NCBI GenBank assembly: GCA_947683425.1
Contig: CANTUQ010000102.1
Coordinates: 1,977,501-2,041,500 of the forward strand
Reading direction: 5' to 3'
Length of the DNA: 64,000 nucleotides
From: Excoecaria cochinchinensis
Lineage: Eukaryota > Streptophyta > Magnoliopsida > Malpighiales > Euphorbiaceae
The notes beneath the pieces are model-generated. The model made no database searches and was not told the origin of the DNA. It saw only the letters and a program-made list of their open reading frames with translations. Each line of letters opens with the position of its first letter. The first letter of the stretch is position 1. Position numbers and translations under genes: made by a program. Shown here one piece after another: positions 57,979 through 64,000 of the stretch.

Positions 57979-58135
57979 ACAACCAAGAGATAGCCTGCCT
58001 ATAACACGACAACAGCTATTCTCATAACTCCGTCCAGCAGGAAGGTCGCAGCTTCAGGTACGCGCTTTTTTCCTTTTCCTGAATTTTGGCTCACCTAGGC
58101 ATCCATGCACTAGCCTCCCCAAAATTGGGGGCAAC
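57979..58135 (+). other. Region before Tat 3' LTR, with polypurine tract
   Basis: Non-coding; ends AAAATTGGGGGCAAC next to the 3' LTR, the polypurine tract form usual for Tat elements. Confidence 0.75.
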
Positions 58136-60174
58136 TATAGACACCGGGTCTCAAGTAGCCTTGATTAGGATTACCCGATGATGAAATTTAGCTACGCCGG
58201 CTTATAGGCAAAAAGATTGGAGTCGGAAGTGATTTTCCTTGTCTTTTTGATGAGTAAAAAGTGTATTTTTAAAATATTTTTAAAATTATTTTGGAGAAGA
58301 AAAAGTGTGTTTTAGGTTGAGGGTATTTTATATAAAATTATTATAAAAAAAAAGTTTTTTCGCGAAGGTCGGGACGCGGCAGCGCGCAGTCGCCCACTCT
58401 TGCCCTATTTCGCTGAGATTTCGCCCATTTTCGACCCCCACTCTATTTTTAACGGTTTTTGGATGGTTTTGGGTGGTTTTTTGGTAGTTTTTGAGTGTTA
58501 AAAGTGTAGAAAAAATTCAGAAAAAGGAGAGGACGAATTAGAGAGACTTTAGAGAGAAAAAACTAAATTTTTGAGCTTTTTAGTTGAGAGAAAAAAATCA
58601 ATCTTACACACTTGCTTCCAAGGGTGATTTTTCAAGCATTTTCACAAGAGAAAGACAAGGAATTCAATACTTCTACCTTCAATTCTTCAAGATTAAATTT
58701 GAGGGTAATTATTCATGGCTTAACTCCTTAATTCTCTTGTTGATTTTAATTTCTTTTGTTTCCAATTAACTTTTAAAAATGTAAATCCTTTTAGTCCTCA
58801 CAATTTTCTTCTTGTTTTATCTTTAATTGTTTATATAACAAGTAAATTCTTTTAAACTTATTATCTTATTTTCATGTAAAATTATTTTTTTTGTTCATGT
58901 TATTATGCATGTTTAATTTAGGTTGTTAATATCTTTGATCTCATTATGTTATATTATGTTCATCATTATGCTTCTTTTGCATGTTTGGGTGTTATAATCA
59001 TTATTTTATGCTAGTAATGCATGTTAAGTCGTATTATTCTTAGGTTACATTTTTATGCATGTCTTAGCTATAATAAAATTGGTTGTCACTAATTTTTCAT
59101 GCACGTAAACCTTTATTATTAATAAGTTGCATTTGCTATGATGTTATCTCACTTTATACATGTTAAATTGCATCATAATTATTCTTATGCATACTATAAT
59201 ATTTTATGCATGTTATATTTTCATTACACATATTATCCTTTATGTCATATTATTTCTTTGGCTTAATTTCTAACACGAATTTCTTTTTTATTTTTGGTTG
59301 CAAATCATTATTTTATTCTCATTTGAGCATCCATGCACGCGAAGGAGGAGATGCGGGGTTTGGTATTTTCATTGCACATTTTAATTCTCCTTTTGTTTAT
59401 ATTTTTTAATTTCCTTGTATATATTCAATAAATAAAGTGGTTTTTTTATGCACGCCTAAATAAAAATCACACAAATATTTCTACTAAATTAACTTGGATT
59501 TTTTTATAATAAATGGGACCAATGTCCTAGTTTTCATCCCAAATAAAATTACTATGTTCAAAATGTTTTCTTTAAATACACATGCGGGGACCAAAGTCCT
59601 CATAATTAATAAATTCCCCGGTTTTATGTATGTTCGCATTTTTAATGGGAGTTGTATTCCGCTCCTAGTATTGTTGTAAGTTATTTTGGCGTTATTTTCA
59701 ATATTTTATCGCTTTCGATGTGAATACTTGTGCTATTAAATTAAAATTGCATCGTGTGGAGAGAGAAGCGAACTAATAAACTCAAAACCAAATTGTAAAA
59801 CTAATCAAGGTAGGAATAGATGAGAAGTTCCGAACCCATCTCTGGTCTTTGGGCTCAAAGAGGCTAGAGGTTTACCCTCCAAGACACCTCTTGTGTCACG
59901 AGACTTAGACATTAATCCTAGGCTCCTTTGGGAGAGAGGTTTACCCTCCAAGACCCCTTTGGTTGGCCCAAAATGGATAATAAGCGCAGTCTTAAGCTCT
60001 CCGAGGCGAGAGAAACTTTCCCAATGTTTTATTGGGTGGCGACTCCATGAAACCTCCTTGTTGCCCAAAATAGACGCACTTGTAATTCGTTGCAAGTTGT
60101 CAACGGACCTCAAATGCCCGATCACCCTCGAGTGGGCGATCAAAGGGGCGGCCGCAGGTCCGGCGTGCGTCACA
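58136..60174 (+). mobile_element. 3' LTR of Tat element
   Basis: Starts TATAGACACCGGG (the TG end has mutated to TA) and ends GCGTCACA; 2039 bp, closely matching 34878-36927 with small indels. The GCTGG duplication follows at 60175-60179. Confidence 0.95.
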
Positions 60175-60179
60175 GCTGG

Positions 60180-62369
60180 CTTTTGTCCCTATTCCCGTTT
60201 TCCCTTTTTGCTTTCCTTCTCTTCCCGTTATTCTCCTCTTCTTCATCCTCTACTCTTTTGTTTTCCCTCAATCTTCCATTTTTCTGTAAGATTTAGTGGG
60301 TTTGGCTGCAATCTTTGGAGAGTTTGGGTAGCTCTAAGTTGGTTTGGGTAAGTTTAAGTAGTTCTTCTTCTATCTTCTTTTCCTTGAATTATTAGTTAGT
60401 TGGTGTTATTAGATTAAAAGCTTGAACTCTGGTTTTGCTAGGTTTTGAGTCTCATAAATTCTGCCTAAGGAGTCTAAGGGCAAGGAAGTTACAAGTGGAA
60501 ACAAGGCCCTGTGATCGGAGTGCAAGAATTCAAGGTTTGGGAACGTTTACTAACCTTGCGTGTGTTATTTGTGATTTTTGTGGTATTGTGAAATTGATGA
60601 ACTTTATTGTGTTGATTTGCATGTGTATGATGTGGATAATGTTTATTTTGAATTGAGTTGCATAAATTGTGAAGTATTAAGCTTAAGCTTGGTTGTATGA
60701 ATTTAAGGGAAAATGTTGTTCTTGAGAATTTTTAATTTTGATCTTGCGATTGTATGATTTAATGATGTTGGTTGGTTTATAAGTTGAGATGTAAATGAGG
60801 AGAGAGTGGCTGAAATAGGAAGATTGTAATTTGGCTCGGATAGGAGGAGATTTTGCTGTTTGATGTGGCATCTGGGCAAGGGTCACGATGACAACCAAAG
60901 AGGTTGCCACCGTGAGATATGCCAAAGTTACATTCTGCCGTGGAATTTTGGTATGTCACGGTGGCAACCAATTTGGTTGTGATCATGAGGTACCTGGATT
61001 TTACATTCTGTTTTGAGTATGGAATATGTCACGGTGGCAACCAATCTGGTTGTGACCGTGAGGTATTCAACCTTTGCATTCTATTTTTAGGATCTTGGTA
61101 TGTCACGGTGGCAACCAATTTGGTTGTGACCGTGAGGTACCCCAGATTTGCATTATGCCGAGAGCTTTGGTATGTCACGGTGGTAACCAATCTGACCGTG
61201 ACCGTGACCTACCCTGTTTTCGCAAAAAGTGTTTAATTGTTAAAGGTAAAGTTTGAATGATTAAGTAATGATTAATCACACACAATGACACTTGATAAAT
61301 GCTTTATGCTAGTAACTATGTGATGTTTTTAAGTAATTGATAATTTAAGTATATGATTTCATTCTTAGTTACAATTGAACTATAAGTTTGAACTATATAA
61401 TCTTAGCCTGCAAGTCAAATAAGTGGATAGTTAGGCATGCCTAATAGAGTTAGTGTAGCTACAACCAGTGTATGTTTTGGACCCTGATCAGGTCCCCCGA
61501 ATGGATCTTCGTGATACCTCTGTATTGGATCTTGTTAAAGATCCCATGCGAAAATGTTTTTGAATAAAAAGAAAAGAAAAGTTTTCGATACCTCTGGGTA
61601 TCCATGTGTACTATGAGATATTATTGATAACCTCGGGTATCCAGGCGTACTCGTTATCCACTCTTTTTGGTTAAGCAGGTGTAATAGTGTTATTATATGT
61701 ATAATTTGAAAGAATGTTTAATTGTATTGGTGTAGATATATAATATGTAAGCAAGTGAAATAACGTGGCTATTGTATCTTCATACATTGATTTATTCTAT
61801 GAAATCTTGATACTGAATATGCCATTTGTTTGTGAATATCTATTGACGCCACTGTGAGTGGTCATTTTCTATTTGTGTTTTCCCCACTAAGCTTATTCGC
61901 TTAGCACGGGTGTTTCATCCGTGCAGGTGTGGAAGATGTCGAAGTTGTTGAGCGAGGCAATCCATTTCAGTAGGGCCAACATAATTAGGAGAGATTTTTA
62001 TAGTACAGGATTGTACTTTTGCTTTTGTATCAGTGTAATATTTTGTATCGATAACTTCTAGTTGTAAGCTCTACTTTTGTAGTTTGATTTTGTTATCGGA
62101 TATGTATATGATCTTCTGCGCTCTGGCGCTTCTCTACTATGATATGTAAAGATTGTTTTGTAATTAGTAAAATAGTGTATATTCGTTTCAGCCTCAGTAC
62201 TCTATTTTAAACGTTTGATTTTCTTATGTTTATTTGACCTCATTTTGGAATGAATGATTTGCAAATATAACTGTTTCGTTTGAGGTCCTGTGTAACAACC
62301 CTCATCTACCAGGGTCCTTCTTCCTCTTTGAGGGATGAAGTTCCCTACATATAGGTAAGGAGTGTTACA
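60180..62369 (+). mobile_element. 3' LTR of element A, second part
   Basis: Matches 18802-20989. It carries the palindrome array (60880-61213) and the hairpin cassette (61431-61641, 61849-61924), with a few changes in stems: GATAACC/GGTATC and CTAAGCT/CGCTTAG each lose a pair. Confidence 0.95.
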
Positions 62370-62844
62370 AAAACAATTTCCATCTCTATTTTTTAGAGAC
62401 GAAAATCACCGTTTCGTCTCTAAAAATAGAGACGGAAACTATTTTTCGTCTCTATTTTTAGAGACGGAAAGCGACTTCCCATCTCTAAAATTAGAGATGA
62501 AAATTACCTTTCCGTCTCTATTATTAGAGACGAAAAAATAGGTTCCGTCTCTAATTTTTGAAGGTTTTTTTTAAATATATAAAATAATAAATATTATTAA
62601 ATTTGAAATTGCCTTAATTTATATAATGAAATAAATATTAAATAAATAATATGATGAAACAAATATTAAATAAATAATAAATACATTTAAAAAATGTATT
62701 TAATAATGTATTAATATGTATAAAATTTAGTAACATTATAAATAAACGAAGCTGACAAATTTAAAGTTACTAACTAAGGTGGAGGTGAATGCGGACAATC
62801 AGCAGACGGTGCTTGTGTATCATCAGGTAATCTTCGGCTAATGA
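62370..62844 (+). mobile_element. CACTA element, continued
   Basis: Subterminal repeats TCGTCTCTA...TAGAGACGA continue to about 62570 in both orientations, roughly ten copies, then an AT-rich stretch. 62775-62844 is of mixed composition and may be the start of an internal exon, but I recognise no domain. No right TIR is found, so the element extends beyond the LTR inserted at 62845. Confidence 0.7.
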
Positions 62845-64000
62845 TGTAACAACCCAAATAGGGCCTGGTCGGAATCTGTGCTTTAAGTCGGATAAGTGAG
62901 GGTATTTGCGTAATTGAGTTTTTGATAAGAAGGAAGTTTAGTGTGTGCTTGTGGAGTAGGGTTGTAGGGTGTAAGTGGACATTAGGTTTTTATTATGGTG
63001 TGAGTGTAGTTATGGTACATGGAAGATATTTGTGTGGATTGGACTTGTGTGTGTGGTTAGTGTATGGTACCTTAAGTGGTAATGTTAAGATGATGGATGG
63101 ATGCTCTAGGATTGTGACATGTGGCATGAGGTTGGTGAGTAATTAATGAAAGTAGGAGAGAGGAAGAGAGGGGCAGATTTGGGTGAGGCTTCCCGTGGAA
63201 GCTATCTCAATTTCCCCTTTTGTTTCTCATCTTCCCGTCCTCCCCTCTCTCTGGCTTTCATTCTTTTTTTTTTTCTCTCTCTCTTTGCTTGTGTTTTCTT
63301 GGAGTTTTGAGAGGGATCTTTGAAGGTTTGAGCTGGAAGTGTTGAAGGTAAGTGGTTGAGTTCGGATTGGGGGCTCGTATTTGTTTCTTGTACTGTGATT
63401 TCGGGTTTTGATTGTGTTTGGGTCTGATTTGAGTGTTTGTGGCTGGGTTTTTGTGCAAGAATTGGAAGAGAGAAGAAAGAGCAAGGGCAAGGATATAGTG
63501 GATTCGTGAGGAGCTCGGTTTGAAGCTTCGTTTTTCAGGTTTGGGAGTGTATTCTTGAGTGTTTGTTTGGGATTTTGCTTAATTGTGAAGGTGTGTAAAA
63601 TTATGTGCTTATGAGATATTCTGGAAATTGTTGATTGTGTTTTGTTAATATGGTTTATAGGTCATGGGTTGGTATTTGGTTGAGTTTAGTTTGTGATGAT
63701 TAGAACTCATTTTATGCTTTTATGTAGTGATGTTGCTCTTAGATTTCATGAGTAAGATTTATTGTTGATATGATTTTTTTGATGTTTGGATTGAGTTCTT
63801 AATGTTATTGGAGTGTGAAATTGTTTGATTGAAGTGAAGGGTGTGAGATTTTGGCTTTTATCCCGTGCAGGGCTTTTATCCCGTGCAGGTGGCGTGAAGG
63901 ATTTTGGGTTGCTCATGTCGCGCATCTGCAGGCTGGCCATGTAGGAGTCAAGTTATTTATTTTGTCTACTCCTGTAATCCTTTTTGTATATGTATTTCTT
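62845..64000 (+). mobile_element. Tekay-type LTR, partial (runs off right edge)
   Basis: Starts TGTAACAACCC at 62845; the expected duplication would be AATGA (62840-62844). It has an intron-like block (63348-63538). Then it jumps near 63855 directly to the last part of the LTR (CCCGTGCAGGTGG...), without a palindrome array or hairpin cassette. TTTTATCCCGTGCAG is present twice in a row at about 63857-63889. Its start and end resemble the solo LTR at 13228-15697. Confidence 0.88.
63348..63538 (+). other. Intron-like block, right-edge LTR
   Basis: GTAAGT donor to TTTTTCAG before GTTTGGGAG; 191 nt. Confidence 0.45.

Larger units (their letters stand above)
34878..60174 (+). mobile_element. Tat/Ogre-like gypsy element with two nested insertions
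   Basis: LTRs at 34878-36927 and 58136-60174, with target duplication GCTGG. The forward polyprotein has Gag, protease, RT, RNase H, a second archaeal-type RNase H, then integrase. The second RNase H defines the Tat lineage. Tekay element B (38341-47964) lies in gag and a Tat solo LTR (51744-54618) lies in RNase H. Without these the element would be about 12.8 kb. The coding part is one frame with several stops and one frameshift. Confidence 0.95.
18510..62369 (+). mobile_element. Tekay-type chromovirus A, with nested insertions
   Basis: Ty3-gypsy element with 5' LTR 18510-20989, initiator-Met PBS, gag-pol in forward frames, polypurine tract, and a 3' LTR split into 34586-34877 and 60180-62369. 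Flanks are AAAAT (18505-18509) and AAAAC (62370-62374), a 5-bp duplication with one difference. RT is interrupted by LARD-1 (23444-32311) and the 3' LTR by a Tat element (34878-60174). The pol order PR-RT-RNaseH-INT and the C-terminal chromodomain place it in the chromoviruses, and the LTR type in Tekay/Del. It inserted into a CACTA element. Confidence 0.92.

Noticed and set aside
62775..62844. Possible CACTA exon
   Set aside because: Composition is less AT-rich than the surroundings, but it is too short before the LTR insertion to show a domain or splice site.
1..64000. Host genes, tRNA or rRNA genes, organellar insertions
   Set aside because: Every coding stretch I could identify belongs to a transposable element; I saw no tRNA-like cloverleaf with box A/B and no rRNA or organelle gene motif.

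Overview
The window is flowering-plant nuclear heterochromatin, probably from a dicot. It consists almost entirely of transposable elements nested inside one another. I found no host gene, tRNA, rRNA or intact open reading frame. The basis for a plant assignment is the set of lineages: Tat/Ogre-type Ty3-gypsy with two RNase H domains, Tekay/Del-type chromoviruses starting TGTMACACCCC, an initiator-Met-primed Ty1-copia, an Athila-like ORF1 and a CACTA element with a CACTACAAGAAAA end. The species cannot be told from the sequence.

Layout. 1-871 is part of a Tekay-type LTR (minus) inserted in the gag of a minus-strand Tat element (gag and leader 872-2245, 5' LTR 2246-4567). 4848-6303 and 17726-18160 are one Athila-like ORF1 relic, split by a copia element (6304-17720, minus). 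That copia holds a Tekay-type solo LTR in its leader (13228-15697). A CACTA end starts at 18360. It is split by Tekay element A (18510-62369), whose RT is interrupted by a short non-autonomous long-LTR element (23444-32311, here LARD-1). The 3' LTR of element A is interrupted by a Tat element (34878-60174). This Tat carries Tekay element B in gag (38341-47964) and a Tat solo LTR in its RNase H (51744-54618). CACTA sequence resumes at 62370, and another Tekay-type LTR starts at 62845 and runs off the window. Most boundaries are fixed by TG...CA ends plus 5-bp target duplications, so the order of insertion is unambiguous.

Coding capacity is dead throughout. Polyproteins are readable in long single frames broken by stops, many of the CAG-to-TAG, CGA-to-TGA or TGG-to-TGA kind expected from deamination of methylated cytosine.

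The most interesting signal is non-coding. Tekay-type LTRs of different families share (i) a run of short hairpins whose stems covary between families, (ii) a 185-196 nt intron-like block, and (iii) arrays of CpG-rich palindromes. The palindromes differ in sequence between families but occupy comparable positions, and one core also appears in the unrelated copia leader. The Tat elements add a PBS-like motif inside the LTR, triplicated modules at the LTR end and a 65-bp minisatellite in the 3' untranslated region.
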